A stretch of DNA of 64,000 nucleotides from Gambelia wislizenii (GCA_030847615.1 JAUMIR010000004.1:100702001-100766000), one strand, 5' to 3'; counted from the stretch's first letter, positions 32,906 through 45,252 are shown. The notes: generated by a model from the letters alone, not told the origin. Made by a program: numbers and translations.

Positions 32906-33325
32906 TTTTGTTGTTATTTGCCAAGTCAGCTTTTGACATATGGTGACCTTATGAATAAGAAACCTTCACAATCCCTGGTCACCAGCTGCCTTGCTCAGGT
33001 CTTGCTGAATCAGGACCATGGCTTCCTTGATTGGATCAACCCACCTAGACTGAAGCTTCCTTCTTTTTTACTGCCTCCCACTTTACCAAGCATTATTGTC
33101 TTTTCTAATGAGTCATGTCATCTTTGTACATAGCCAAACTATGACCAAACCTTAGTTTGGTCACTGTGATTTCTAGGGAGAGTTCAGGCTATAGGACCCA
33201 CTTACTGGTTATTTTGGCAGCCCATGGTATCATAGAACTCTTCTCCAGCACTACATTTCAAATCAGTTGATTTTCTTCCTGTCAGCTTTCTTCCCTTTCC
33301 AGCTTTTGGAATTACAATGGCCTGG
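32906..33325 (-). mobile_element. BovB (RTE) LINE 3' end
   Basis: The plus-strand segments CTTTACCAAGCATTATTGTC and CTAATGAGTCATGTC are the reverse of the BovB C-terminal coding block. The tail with GCCAAGTCAGCTTTTGACAT is at the left. Old and broken. Confidence 0.85.
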
Positions 33326-33426
33326 TCTACATATGCAGCAAAATGAGATAGTTCAGTGATAAGCCACCCTTGTTCCCCCTAAATGTGTTGGGTCATAGCC
33401 CAACACATCTGGAGGGCACCAGATTA
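33326..33426. mobile_element. Short hAT-like foldback MITE remnant
   Basis: ATGTGTTGGGTCATAGCCC and AACACATCTGGAGGGCACC match the right half of the element type at 21045. Confidence 0.5.
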
Positions 33427-33864
33427 GGAAAGGATGGAACAGACTGTAGCACATCAGGGTACATAGAGATGATGAGATTTTTCAATTGTAGAAGCTCCCT
33501 GTAGTTAGAAAAGCAGCACAGCTGGGTTGACAGTAGTTGACAGACCAAGAGAGGCCTTTTAAAAAGCAGCAACAATGCAGACCTGTACTAATATTTTTAT
33601 TTTGGATTAATTTGTTATATTTTTAAAAAACACTTTGATTCAAGAAGAGAAATGCAAATGAGATATCTCAACTTTTCAAAATTTTTATTTCTTCATAATA
33701 GCATGCACCAAGAACAGGATACCTAAAGATGACATAGATACATGCATGACTCTGCTCCTTATGATATCTGGATGAAATGACATGGCCTTCTCCACTGTGG
33801 CACTCCATATGTTTCTCAGAATGGCTCGCCAAATATTCTTTCAGTATTTGGATTGTCAGACTTA
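33427..33864. other. Unannotated intergenic stretch
   Basis: Nothing recognised. Confidence 0.45.
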
Positions 33865-34370
33865 TTTGTTACTTTTACATCCCACCTTTCTTCCTAGGAA
33901 CCCAAACATGGCCCCCACAAGGGAGGGGCTGATAGGGCTCTAGCCTGGGGCCCTGGTTTGATATTGTTGTAAGTTTTTATTATGTAAATCCATTTAGGGT
34001 TTTTAAAAATAAATATAAATATTATTTAGGTGTCATCATTTAAACTGACTTATTTTATTTTTTATCCTAAATACTGTAGAGCATCTCTCTGCCCTTAACC
34101 TTAGCAGTAGGTAGGGGGCCTGTCAAAGATCCTGGCCTGGGGCCCCACTTCAGGATGTGGGGACCATGAACCGATGATAGCATATGTGGTTCTTCTTCCC
34201 ATGTTTAGCCTCACACCACCTCTGTGAGGTAGGTTAGACTCAAAGATAGTGATTGGCCAAAGGTCTCCCTGTAAGATCCATGGCTGGCCGAGTTAGCATT
34301 TGAATCCAGGACTTTGGAGTATTTGCCCGATATTTTATCCACTTCACTGCACTTGTTCTCAATGTACATT
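33865..34370 (-). mobile_element. MIR/CORE-like SINE interrupted by another repeat
   Basis: TTACTTTTACATCCCACCTT (left end) and CACCTCTGTGAGGTAGGTTA with TTTGAATCCAGGACTT (right part) belong to one minus-strand SINE. The middle, 33915-34150, holds two GGGGCC-rich segments (CTGGGGCCCTGG; GGCCTGGGGCCCC) that look like termini of an inserted DNA element. Confidence 0.5.
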
Positions 34371-35038
34371 GGTAGTTTCATTTGTCAATTTGCTTTTAAA
34401 ATGCATTTATTTTAAGCTAGATTTTTACCTATTCCTTCAATAGTCCCATTTTGATAGTATTTACTATAGTTGTTGAACATTGTGAATACTGCCCTAAGAG
34501 CCAAGACTGAGGATTTGTAAATTAATCAATGTCCACATAAAGTTAAATAACGTCTACCTAAATGTGGTTACATTGTTTGTCTAAGAGAAGAAATGAAGAA
34601 GAAACCAAGTTAAAACACTTGGATCTACCCATTGTGAAGGCATCTCAATGCTCATCTCATCCCTGCTCATCACCTTGTTAGGGTTTCAACCAGTTCTCAA
34701 GAGGGCAAACTTTGTAAAACCTGTATTGTACTTCCTCTCCCTTTCCTTGTAGATGCCATTCTGACATTCATTTCTATGGAAACGGGAGCATAAGCAGCAA
34801 CTGAGAGGCAGCTACTGAAACTAACAAAAACTCCTGATCACAGCCACAGGCTTTTGGTTACGGTTTCCATGAGAACAGATGTTTGGTCATCATAAAGGGG
34901 AGGAAAAAGCTCCAATAGAGCCCTTTATCTCTATCTTTCTATATATTCATTCATTCTTGTTGCTTCTCAGTCGGCACATGTAGGTTTCCAGTATCTTTGC
35001 TTTCTTCATTAAAGAATATACTTCACTTACTGAACTGG
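34371..35038. other. Unannotated stretch with paired GGAAAC / GTTTCC motifs
   Basis: Contains CTATGGAAACG (34774-34784) and the inverted CGGTTTCCATGAG (34861-34873), RFX X-box-like half sites. No repeat was recognised between them; possible regulatory DNA. Confidence 0.35.
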
Positions 35039-35438
35039 GGCCCTTTCGCACTACACCATTATCGCACTACGATTCTGCTTTAATTGCCATGGCTAGATTC
35101 AGTAGAGTCCTGGGGTTGGAAGTCTGTTGAGGCACTTTCTGGCTGAGAATTTTAATGACCTTTCTCTAAACTGTGTATCAGAGAGCCAGTGTGATGTAGT
35201 GATTTCAATGTTGGACTAGGGCTCTGGGAAATCAGGGTTTGAAACCCCACTCAGCCATGGAAACCCACTGGGTGAGCTTGGGCAAGTCACACTCTCTCAA
35301 CCTCAGAGGAAAGTAAAGGCAAACCCCTTCTGAACAAATCTTGCTAAGAAAATAACTCCCTAAATTGTATATCCCAGAATTCCATAGCATGGCGATTAAG
35401 GTGGAATCATAGGGCTATAACTCTGTTGTGTAAAAGGG
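35039..35438. mobile_element. hAT-like foldback MITE with nested SINE
   Basis: Left GGCCCTTTCGCACTACACC, CTGCTTTAATTGCCATGGC and right GCATGGCGATTAAGGTGG, TTGTTGTGTAAAAGGG are diverged inverted copies. A SINE (35181-35350) splits it. Confidence 0.6.
35181..35350 (+). mobile_element. tRNA-derived SINE nested in a MITE
   Basis: GAGAGCCAGTGTGATGTAGT opens the element; the B-box-like CAGGGTTTGAAACCCC and CATGGAAACCCACTGGG follow. CTAAACTGTGTATC before and CTAAATTGTATATC after match at 12 of 14 positions and look like an aged target duplication. Confidence 0.8.
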
Positions 35439-36077
35439 ATTCTGGTTATTGTACAAACAGTTGTGCAACAAAACTTGCATGTCAGTCAGTGGCACTAGGC
35501 AAAAAACAAAGATGCGTGAAAGTCCGGTGTGTCATCTTAATATCTTATTCCTGCAGATATCTTTATGAGAGGTATACATTTCCTAGGGACAGGTCATATG
35601 GCCTAGGGATAGGTTGCCCGTTTCATACAGAGCAAAGTCATTCCCTGACAGTCCTGTTTAATCAGGGGTGGGAATTATGTGGCCCTTCAGATGTTATTGA
35701 ATGGTAACCCCCCCCTTCAGAAGACCTAGCTAACAATGGTGAGGAATGCTGGAATTGCAGTCCAACAACATCTGCTAGACAACACTGTTCCCAGCCTTGT
35801 TGCACAGATGAGAGAATTATCGCATGCTTTTAGGACTGAAATTTACATCTCTACAGACTTGCATATTCTTTTAAATTATATTCCTGGGACATGGAATTTC
35901 ACTAATAGTCAATGTAGTTGGAACCTGCATGCAGGAACTGTTGCCAAAAGACATGTACTCCAAGAGTGGAAGGATAAATATTCTCCATCTATTGGTCAAT
36001 GGTCAGAAGGATGTCAATGTGTATTTTGCAGACCTCAAAAATGTGTTTTTGAAAATATGGTTAGCTTATATTAATGT
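35439..36077. other. Unannotated intergenic stretch
   Basis: Contains a short ATTGCAGTCCAACAACATCTG hAT-like remnant at about 35750-35775; otherwise nothing recognised. Confidence 0.4.
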
Positions 36078-36123
36078 ACACACACGCGCGCGTGCACACG
36101 CACACACACACACACACACACAC
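36078..36123. repeat. (CA)n microsatellite with a GCGCGC interruption
   Basis: CA-type dinucleotide repeat interrupted by a short alternating GC run, a sequence able to adopt Z-DNA. Confidence 0.95.
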
Positions 36124-36129
36124 GTTTAT

Positions 36130-36430
36130 GCAGGACCAGAACCTGTGGTTTCAATTATCTGCTGCGGGTGGGGAGGTCTCTCTAGGCATCTGAAGGACCA
36201 TAGAATTGTACTGGATGTGGTCTCTCTAGGCACTGGGATTTCCTTCAGTGCAACTCTATGATCAACTTCCACTGGAAGATGACCATAGAGTTGCACCAGA
36301 TGCCTAGAGAGGTGTTCTATCTAGGCATTTTCTAGGTCCTTCAGCACAATTCTATGGTATACATGGTGGTTTGCGATTATATGTGGTTTTAGGTACCCAT
36401 GGTAAGGCCAGGAATGTATCCCTCACATAT
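36130..36430. mobile_element. MITE related to the element at 15006
   Basis: Shares CTAGAGAGG-type, AGTGCAACTCTATG and CAACTTCCACTGGAAGATG internal inverted segments with 15006-15319 and 17530-17680. Ends are eroded. Confidence 0.45.
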
Positions 36431-36525
36431 ATGGGAGGCAACCTATATACACCTAGTTTGCATTCGTGTCCTGTGTACTCCCCTTTTCTAATTTTCTCTC
36501 CCCACCTTCTTTGTAATCATTCTCC

Positions 36526-36556
<31 letters not shown>

Positions 36557-36905
36557 TTTTATTTCTATCCCGCCCCTCTGCAACGCAAACGGGGCGGCTT
36601 ACAATATAAAAACTCCATAGTCCCAGTACCCTAGCCCACCCCCCCTTAAAATAATATTAAATTATAAAAGATTAAAAACATACAGTAAATTAAAAATATA
36701 TAGATTAGAAAAAGATTAAAACATACAATAGTTTTTTAAAAAATCTGATTACAGCTCAGGGAGGACAGCCGAGTCTTGGGCTGGGATAGTTATTCAGGAA
36801 AGGCCTGCCGGAAAAGATCCGTCTTGACAGCTTTTTTAAAGCTGTCTAAGGTGTTAATAAGACGGATCTCGTCCGGCAGGCCATTCCATAATCTGGGAGC
36901 AAAAA
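36526..36905 (-). mobile_element. L2 LINE 3' end
   Basis: The plus strand reads (AAT)n at 36526-36555, then CCCGCCCCTCTGCAACG and ACGGGGCGGCTTACAA. The reverse of the last L2 codons (GGCCATTCCATAATCTGGGA) lies near 36890. Same family as 24240-24930, more truncated. Confidence 0.85.
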
Positions 36906-36994
36906 CCTCTCTCCCTCACCCCCTCTCTATACATACATCTATATATGCTGCTATCTAAAGATATAAATCTATGCATCTATAGAGCAAGCACTTT

Positions 36995-37080
36995 AAAATG
37001 TTATAGTGGCCATTTCTGGCTGGGGGATTCTGGGAGTTGTAGTCAGAAAGAAGCATCTTTTTCAAGCTCTGTACAAAGTT
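36995..37080. mobile_element. hAT-like foldback MITE, partial
   Basis: GGGGATTCTGGGAGTTGTAG followed by CATCTTTTTCAAGCTCTG is the right half of the element seen whole at 38416-38562. Confidence 0.5.
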
Positions 37081-37218
37081 GCCTGGAATCAGGTGGCATT
37101 ATATGGCCAACTGGTTCAGTATTACCAGATTGCCAGGGGTTCCAGCAGAGGTATTTCATCTTACCTTCTACCTATCCTGGCCCCTTGAACTGGAAATGCT
37201 GTTGACTCAGCCTTTGCC

Positions 37219-37427
37219 GTTCAGACTACACTGTTATAGTGTTACTATTCCACTTTAACTGCTCTGGCTTCCTGCTGTGGAATTCTGGGGTTTGTAGTTT
37301 AGTGAGGCCTAAAAGCTCTCTGGCTGAGAGTTGTAAATGCTCCTCCTTAACTGCAAATCCCAGCATTCAACAGGAGGCAGCCAGAGCAAATATAGTGGAA
37401 TAGTAACACTATAACAGTGTTGTCCGA
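37219..37427. mobile_element. Foldback MITE with 26-bp perfect inverted core
   Basis: ACACTGTTATAGTGTTACTA at the left and its exact complement TAGTAACACTATAACAGTGT at the right; the perfect match extends over 26 bp. TTCAGACT/TTGTCCGAA extend the ends imperfectly. The interior pair TGGAATTCTGGGGTTTGTAG and CTGCAAATCCCAGCATTCAA is also inverted. Confidence 0.75.
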
Positions 37428-38415
37428 AAATCTAGCAAGTCTGTAAAGCAGGTGCTCAGGTGCTGAGCTATCCTTCCCCTTGTCACTTACACCAGTGCAG
37501 CTTCTTCATGCTCTGTTATCACTAAGGCAGTGCATAGAAAAGTTGCTTTTTAAACCTCAGCTCCCAAAATTGGCTATGCTGGCTGGGGAATTTGGGGAAC
37601 AGTGGTCCACAAAAATGACTTTTCTAAAGGGCTTTTCCAAATCATTTCAGGAAAAGAGACATGCATTTGGGTAGACAAACTGGTTTTACACAAAACCAGT
37701 CTAAGGCTAATTTAAAATTGCCAGTGGTGAATGCTACAGAGAAGAGTCTCTTGTATACTCAAGAGCCATTAGTAGCTGGACGAAACCATGGGGGAACTGC
37801 CACTCACAAAACTAGTTACAGGGACCAGGATTAATTTCTTAAGCTCCCTCCCGCTTCAGATGTTATATAGCTGATGTGCTACTATATGGTAAGACCAACT
37901 AAATGGTTTAGAATCACCACTACATCTTTTAGAAAGAGAGAATATTCTTTCTTGTCCGCCACATGAATCTGGCTGTAGCAAGTTTTATGCAAGGTCTCCA
38001 TTTCCCTGTTGGGTTAAGTGATTTGACAAAGCCCTGTCAGTGTCTTCCTTCTGGGTCATGGTATGTGTTTCAAATGACTGGCTCAGCTGGAGTCATTTCA
38101 CCTGACATCATAATAATATGTTGGTCCAAGAGAGTAACATTTTCTCACTCTACCATTGACAGGGTATATTCTTTCTGCACTGAGAACCTATCTGGTGTGA
38201 TTTACATTCACTTTACCCCAACAATACTTATCTGTACTTCTACAGGAATTTATCAAACAGTATTTTACTTCACCCCTTCCTTAATTGTGTCCTGTTTAAC
38301 TATCAGTAATTGCCACCCAGCAGTCCAATTGGCTGGCACAGACCCTACCTGACTTATGCCCAAGACAATTCAGACAGTTCAGTCCTATGTAGGATGGCTC
38401 CATAGGAATAAAACA
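37428..38415. other. Unannotated intergenic stretch
   Basis: No gene or repeat recognised over about 1 kb. Confidence 0.5.
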
Positions 38416-38562
38416 AAGTTTGGGAAAATACTTTTTGGGCTACAACTTCTAGAATATCCCAGCCAACAAGGCCATGAAATAAACAAATTGCTAGTAGCCA
38501 TGATGGCTGAGGGATTCTGGGCGTTGTAGTCCAAACAAACAAACCTTTCCCAAGCTTTGTGT
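38416..38562. mobile_element. hAT-like foldback MITE
   Basis: AAGTTTGGGAAAATACTTTT at the left and AACCTTTCCCAAGCTT at the right are inverted. Inside, GGGCTACAACTTCTAGAATA pairs with GATTCTGGGCGTTGTAGTCC. Confidence 0.7.
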
Positions 38563-38747
38563 AGGTATGGCTCCCATACAAGCACATGCACAAAGGATTG
38601 TTTATGAGTGGGCCCATACTGGGAGAAAGGTGGGATATAAATTAAATGCATAAATAAATAAATTCTAGTACCCAGGATGACAATTATTTCTCTCCATTTT
38701 GTAAAGTACCCTTCCTGAATATTTAGGCAGAATTTCCAGGAAACTAT

Positions 38748-39370
38748 GGTGTTGTCTAAATGGTGAAAAAAAAATCCGTAAGTAATGCGAGGGGAATACC
38801 TTTTGTCTAGATGAACACCCACTGGGAATTGCCATATTCAGAAGGGGGGTGTCAAAAACTACAAGTACTTTGCAATAACAGCTTTTGCTGTTTCTCATGA
38901 TCTTTTTTTAAAATTACGCAAAATGTGCACTACAACCCGTTTGAACAACCAATTTGAATTGGGGCACATCCCACAAGACAAAACATGATTGGTCATACGT
39001 GTGCAGGGGCAGGCTTGCTGGCAACAAAATGGCCGAAGCCACCATTGTTGTCTTCCACAGAAACTATTCTACGTTATTTTCGAGCAGCAGAGCAAACAAA
39101 TGTTTTCTAAGCATAAGATTGCTCTGCTGCATCTCTCATTTAACAAGGGGGGGGAAAGGGAAATGGAGGGAGCTTTGGGGGAATAATAATGCAGGTAATT
39201 CACTCATAGCCACCATCTTTTCTCATGGGCATGCTCTGTGTGAACTTCAAACTCAGATAGCTTCCTGTGCCAGTGATCTTGCAAATATATTGTGGGGACA
39301 AATGAACACTGCTGAAATAGTGAGTTAATGTACTATTTTCCACAATTAATTCTCCTGTCTAGCTGAGCCC
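38748..39370 (+). mobile_element. Harbinger-like MITE, copy D
   Basis: Starts GGTGTTGTCTAAATGGTG and ends CTGTCTAGCTGAGCCC. Carries AAAACATGATTGGTCAT, GCAGGGGCAGGCTTGC and AAAATGGCCGAAGCC, the shared module in diverged form. Confidence 0.65.
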
Positions 39371-40624
39371 TAGAATATTGTCTGGAAAAAGTTCACAGAC
39401 TCTCTAAATGGGAAGGAAGTGTTGTCAGAGGTGATTGTGTCATAGTGGTTAAATGATAATGTATTAAAATGGAAAAGACTAAGAGCTCTGTCAACGTACA
39501 AGGAATTGCAACAGGGGTATCTTCCTAAGGGCACAAAGTGGGACTTAAAATCATGCTTCATTAAAATTATTAAAGCAAAGCGACATTACATAATGTTTTG
39601 GTTTTTGAAACATACAGATATTTCCAGATGTAGACAAACAATCTAATTCCTGTATATAATGGTATTGTTAAAGGCAAAGGAGCATAGCCAGGAAACAAGT
39701 TGATAAACCTATAAACTACAGCAGGCTATTATAAAAAGGGGGGTTGGTAGCAGGTTTCTTTGAGAATTTCAGGCACACTTCATGTTACTTTGATCTATGG
39801 AATTTAAGAAATCATGCAGATAAATAAATACGTTTCAGAATGCAAATCTCTTTACTATCTATGACTATGAAAGTTTAATCTTCCATTCTAAACTTTTTAT
39901 ATTTCCTACACCTCAAAATGTTCCACTACAAAGTCTAGAATTTCCTAAAGAAATACATAGTAGCAAAGATATAGTAATAAAGCAGTAATGTAAAGTAAAT
40001 AATTAAGGACAGGATCTGTATAGCTGTAGGATGAGTATGTTTGGAGTATGTATCTAATAATTACATACAAATTTAAGTTTGGTGGTATAAGAGACAGCGT
40101 CCTTAGTACTCAGGTACAGTTCTATGAGGCGCATTTCGCAAGACAAATTAAATGCATTAAGCATCTCACTCTAGCTCAGACTTCCTTCTGCAGTTACAAG
40201 AACTCAAAAAGTATGTTCTTTCTGAGGTGTTGACTCTTGCAAAAGGACAACAATAGAGCTTCACCTACTTGTCACTGAGTCATTCTGGTCACCATCTGCT
40301 GCACCATCACCATTCCTCTCTGAAGGTCCTTCTTCATTCCATAGAAGGAGACAAGAATGTGCTACCCAAAGCCAAGAGCTATCTCAACTCCCTCCCCCAT
40401 AACCTTTTAGAATAATTGGAGTGCTGTTCAATGCTTCTAGATACAAAGGACCCATTCTAAATGACTGCTTTGAACTGGTGCTACACGCTGTGCCAACAAT
40501 TTATGTGTTCCAACCACTTAGACACTTCTTGTCTACTTTAGAGCAACGGTGGGGACCTTTGGCTTTCCAAATATTTTGGATTACAAGTCCCCCCATCCTT
40601 TACATTTGGCCATAATAGGTGACT
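39371..40624. other. Unannotated intergenic stretch
   Basis: AT-rich, no feature recognised apart from a short hAT-like remnant near 40545-40600. Confidence 0.45.
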
Positions 40625-40920
40625 CACAATTTTTTAAACATTTTATTAAACTAAAAAAACCCCACACAAAACAGAAAAAAGACAAAGAAAACAAGTGGAC
40701 AAACATAAGAAGCATGACATATCGACATACACAATCCAAATCAACAAATTTCCCTTCCCCCCTCCCCCGCTTTAAAATTAGTTTCCCACTTTTCCCTGGT
40801 TGCTTTTGTTTATTACAATGATTTTACTAACCCTCTCTTGACCGTAATCTTTCCTCTTATTTATCCTACATAATCAAATCCCAATCAATAATATTTCTTT
40901 CACAGATTTTGCCTGATAAT
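40625..40920 (-). mobile_element. Possible L1-like LINE 3' UTR remnant
   Basis: On the plus strand TTTATTAAACTAAAA leads into an A-rich, C-spaced run (AAACAGAAAAAAGAC) and then CCCTTCCCCCCTCCCCC. This arrangement resembles reversed L1 3' UTRs. There is no coding support. Confidence 0.25.
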
Positions 40921-41696
40921 GACCTTTTGATCCACAGCATCTGTGAAGGTCTATGGTCCTGAGATCATGATGATTTAAATGCAATGGCATCACCCTGCCT
41001 CTGCCCTGCTATGGATGTCTTCAACATATCATTATATTCATTCTTCTTAAAAGTAACTTTCCAACCTGTGTCTTTTGAGTGGTTGAAAACTTTCATCACT
41101 CATTTTCAGGGATCAGTTCAGTCAACAACCTGCAAATAAATAAATGCCAGCATATGTAATTTCCAGGTTTTGTGGGCATAATCTCTATGTTTTAGATCTA
41201 TGTTTCAGATAATCTCTGTGTTTTAGAATAAATTCACTTGAGCTGCCATCTTATGGTCAGTTTCCTGGAAGTAAGCTTCACTCATTTATTGATGAGTAAA
41301 CATGCATAGGAGTGTGCTATTAGTCTATAATCCTATTATCAATTTAACTGGGTGGGGAATACACATCCCTGAATATCAATGAAAATTATATTCAGATATT
41401 CAGAGATGTGCATGTTCTTTTGAATTATTTACCTGTTTCTTGAAAATTAACAAATGGCCAATGGAAATGGATTTTTCACATGTCTTTTTGCTAACTGGAA
41501 AAATCTGTTAGCAAAAAGATGTACAGTAGTTTTATCTTGGTGTCGCATGGGACCAGAACAGCAGAACACTGGAAGAACGATGACATCATGTGGTAAAGTA
41601 GTACAGAAAGCGGAACCTTCCGGCTGCCCTGCCAATTTACTTTGGCGTGCGGTAAACCTTAAGGAATAGCAGGTAATATAGGCTTTGTTGCCAAAA
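40921..41696. other. Unannotated, with a small strong hairpin
   Basis: Mostly featureless. ATGTCTTTTTGCTAAC (41480-41495) and GTTAGCAAAAAGATGT (41508-41523) form a near-perfect 16-bp stem around a 12-nt loop. Confidence 0.45.
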
Positions 41697-41785
41697 AAGT
41701 GATGGCAAACCACCTCTGAGTATTCCTTGCCTAAGAAAACCCTATGAAATTCAGGTGTTCAACAGGCAACTTAAGGGTACATAAT
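41697..41785 (+). mobile_element. 5S-derived SINE, 3' part
   Basis: CAAACCACCTCTGAGTATTC, GCCTAAGAAAACCCTATGAA and CAACAGGCAACTTAAGGG match the body and tail of the SINE at 23192-23430. The 5S head is missing. Confidence 0.75.
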
Positions 41786-42796
41786 GGCCCCAGTTAACTC
41801 CATGGAAGTTATTTCTGAACATACATTAATAATAAGAAAACTGTCTGAAATAATATTCAGTCATGGCTTCCTCTCTGCTGTCCTTTTGCCAACAAATGAA
41901 AACTTTCCTATTCTGAGAGACTTCTAGGAACTGACTTCAGGGGCTTTAAACAATTTTAATGCCTTGTATTTATTTATTTATTTTATTTGTATCCTGACTT
42001 TCTCCCTGTATGGGACCCTTGTATAGTGTCTTCTATGGACTTATTTCAAATGTTTTCAATTCTATGGATTCTTTAATTTCATGGTAACAATAACTTTTTG
42101 TATGTTTTTACTTATATCTTTGTAAGTGCTTTTAAATCTATTTGTTTTAATTTTGTAAGTGGCCTTGAGCTTCAGGTTTTTGGAAAAGGTGGTGTATATA
42201 TTAATAGATAACAATAACAACATTTACTGCCATCTCCTTCACCCTACAACCATCTTTGACCTAACAAAAAGCCATTCTGGGGGATTGGGACCCTCCTGAA
42301 CAAGTTGGGATAGAATGGACATGGGGCTTTGTGGGAAGGAATTGTTTTCCCCAGAAAAATCTGTCCCATCCCAGAGTGTCCTTTTAACCCTCCTAGGTCT
42401 ATACCTGCAGAAGTCAACATGTGAAGCTTTCAGTGGAATGAAGATGCCATGGTAGCAAGTGGGAAACACTATACTAGCTGATTTCTGCTTCAATCTAGGT
42501 TTTAAAGGCATAGAAACATAAAAAGGGGTGACAAGCCTGCCTTTGATAAGAATCACCTGAAACCTTTAAAATAATTAATCCCAGGTTGATTATCCCACCT
42601 ATACCTACTTACCTATCAATTGCTCACACTTACCTGAGCGTTAGCTCCATAGAATACACTGGGGCTTATTTTGAACTATATTTGGATAGGCTCTTTTTGT
42701 AGTCCTTTTCTAGAAACTTCTTTCCCACCACCTTAAAGAGACTAGGGTTAAGGTCAAGAAGCAGTGATGGATGCTAATATATTAGCAACCAGGTTG

Positions 42797-42842
<46 letters not shown>

Positions 42843-43662
42843 TATGCATATATATTTACTGCAAGTTACTTTTATTTAGATGGTTATGAGGTTGGATGTA
42901 TTGCAACAGAAAAAGAGTCTACTGGTTTCTTCTGTACAAGTCTTTTGAAAGCATTGTAAGTAGAGTTTGCTCATCTATGGAAGTGTTTTATGGGAATGTG
43001 TGACCAAAATTAAATTTTATAATGCTATGTAAAAGCCTAATATTGTACAGATTTTTTTTAAAAAAAGGCCTATTAATGTTCTGAATAGTTTTTTTTGGTG
43101 CATGTGAATTATTTGCTTGTTAATGAAGACCAAGTATTCCTTCTGTGAATGGAATGGTGTCATATTTGTTTGTGTCCCCACCCATGCTACAACAACAGAG
43201 AGGGGCAGTTCCAAGTTTTTAAGAGTTCAACTATTAAGTTCTGGCAGAGGATGATGGGAGCTGTAGCCCAACATGTCTAGGAAGCAGGTGGGGAAGGCTG
43301 AATGACTGAAGAAAATGGCAGAGTTGTTTTGCAAAGAATCCAGCTACAATTGGGGAATTGTGTCCCATAATGACTTCAAACATTTGCCTTTATTTAAGTC
43401 TTTATACTATTAGTACCATAGGTTATAACCAGCTTCTTGCAAAAATATATTGCCAAAATAATGTGGATATTTCAGCTTACGTATTTCAGGTGTTTCAAGA
43501 ACTTAGTTTTTACATATGTAATAGAAATATTTTTTTTCCTATTGGATTTCAAGAGTATTCTTTCTTACATAGAGAATTACTGACATGGGTATGTGTTTAT
43601 TAGTTTTTTAAAATAGGCAAATGTATCTGGTTGGAATTTGATCAGATATTTGAAAAATTACT
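41786..43662. other. Unannotated intergenic stretch
   Basis: Contains a (TTTA)n-type run near 41970-41990, a microsatellite (listed separately) and a short hAT-like remnant near 43250-43300. No gene seen. Confidence 0.45.
42798..42841. repeat. Compound (TA)n(CA)n microsatellite
   Basis: About 15 TA units followed by 6-7 CA units. Confidence 0.95.
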
Positions 43663-43785
43663 GGTGTATGTGTGCCTTCAAGTTGTATGGTGACCCCATG
43701 GATTTCATAGGATTTTCTTTGGGAAAGAATATGCAGAAGTGGTTTTGCCAGTTCCTTCCTCTGAAATATAGCCTACATTATTATG
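43663..43785 (-). mobile_element. 5S-derived SINE, 3' part
   Basis: GTGTGCCTTCAAGTTGTATG, then CATAGGATTTTCTTTGGG and CAGAAGTGGTTTTGCCAG, are the reverse of the SINE body and tail. The 5S-like head is lost. Confidence 0.7.
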
Positions 43786-44954
43786 TAGGAAATAAAAGAA
43801 AACCATGGTGCCATAATACCTTTCTGAAAATTAAGGTTTCATATTTGCTGAGTAAGTTTATACATAATTATAGTCTTTCACATGCTATCATTTGACTACA
43901 GTTCAGTTGGTTGATTTAGTGACTTTAAATGATACACAGGATGTTTATTTGTATACAATAATCTAAAAGTTTTTATGCTGGGATGCAAGGTAATTACAAT
44001 ACCTTGTAATGACAAAGAAGCATTAAAATGCTTAAAATGGCATTAAAATGACAAAGAAGCATAACTTTAGATCTAATGTGGATAAATCCTGGCAACAATT
44101 AGGACCATGTTCCAAAATTCCCATACGGTTTGAACAGTCCCACCAGGGCCAGTCCTGCCATTAAACAGTGTCATCCCAGATGGCAGATGCTAGAGGCTGG
44201 GGAGTGTTGGATAGAGAAGTGTGCTACCAAGCCTATTCGGTGCCCTTTAAACTGCCCCCAGGCATGTTGGAGCATTCTGTCCCATCACTAGTGGTAAAAT
44301 AAGATACAACTGCTAGTTCAGACACCTTCCATTAATGAAACAGAGAGCAGAATAGCATCCTTTGCCTCGGGCACTGGTATATTTTGGGTTGACCCTGATT
44401 CCTATTAAACATTAAAGTATGAACCAATTCAATCAGATACCTCCAACCACTGTGCCTATAGTTTGGATATATAAAGTGAAGCCTTACAGAAGTAATGTAC
44501 AGAAGTAATCTCACCTACTGTTAGATAAGTGTTGGTCAATAAATATGCAAAAGAACACCAGACAACAATGCCATAGAAGAATTCTATCCTAAATCTCTCC
44601 TCCATGCCTGTGCATAGGATAATTATATAATAAGATTGCTATCTATGTTTAAAAAGGAGTAATAGCTTGCTGTTCTCAGACTGTATCAAGTTGAACAAGC
44701 CTGTGCATCTTATTAATGTAGGCGTCAAAGTATTCCACAAGGCATGTGAACTTCACCTAAGGGAAACACAGATGAATAAAGTGACATATTGCAAGTGCTG
44801 AAAGGAAGGAAAGTATGGTGTAACATTTAGGCCTTTGGGAATTATTTTTGCAAAGGCCCACACTGTTGTTTGGTTTAATCAATAGTTGTCTGTTGAGGCA
44901 TACTATTGATTATTCAGTGTGTATTTCTCCATCCAGATTTCATTACCCTTCTGT
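43786..44954. other. Unannotated intergenic stretch
   Basis: A short tandem copy (ATGACAAAGAAGCAT, twice at about 44010-44060) and a hAT-like terminus (GGGCCAGTCCTGCCATTAAA, about 44147) are the only features noticed. Confidence 0.4.
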
Positions 44955-45252
44955 TGTTGGGTAGTTATTTGTCATCAAGTCAATTTCGATTTTGGCAACC
45001 TTATGAATGAGAGACCTCCAAAAGCCCTGGTCAGCCCTGCTCAGGTCTTGAAAACTCAGGGCTGTGTTTTCCTTGGTTGAATCCATCCATCTGTAGTGCA
45101 GTCTACTTCTTTTCCTTCTGCCTCCCACTTTACCAAGCGTTATTGTCTTATCTAATGAGCCATGTCGTCTCCATACATAGCCAAGCTATGACCAAACCTC
45201 AGTTTAGTCATTTTGGCTTCTAGGGATAGTTGAGGCTTGATTTGCTCTAGGA
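44955..45252 (-). mobile_element. BovB (RTE) LINE 3' end, piece 1
   Basis: The minus strand encodes RSRLHYRWMDSTKENTALS and SLIHKVAKIEIDLM, the BovB ORF2 terminus. The 3' tail is TTGTCATCAAGTCAATTTCG on the plus strand. Interrupted at 45253 by a hAT-like element; resumes at 45638. Confidence 0.88.

Noticed and set aside
35181..35350. Possible tRNA gene
   Set aside because: Only A/B-box-like remnants are present, with no cloverleaf; it belongs to a dispersed SINE family.
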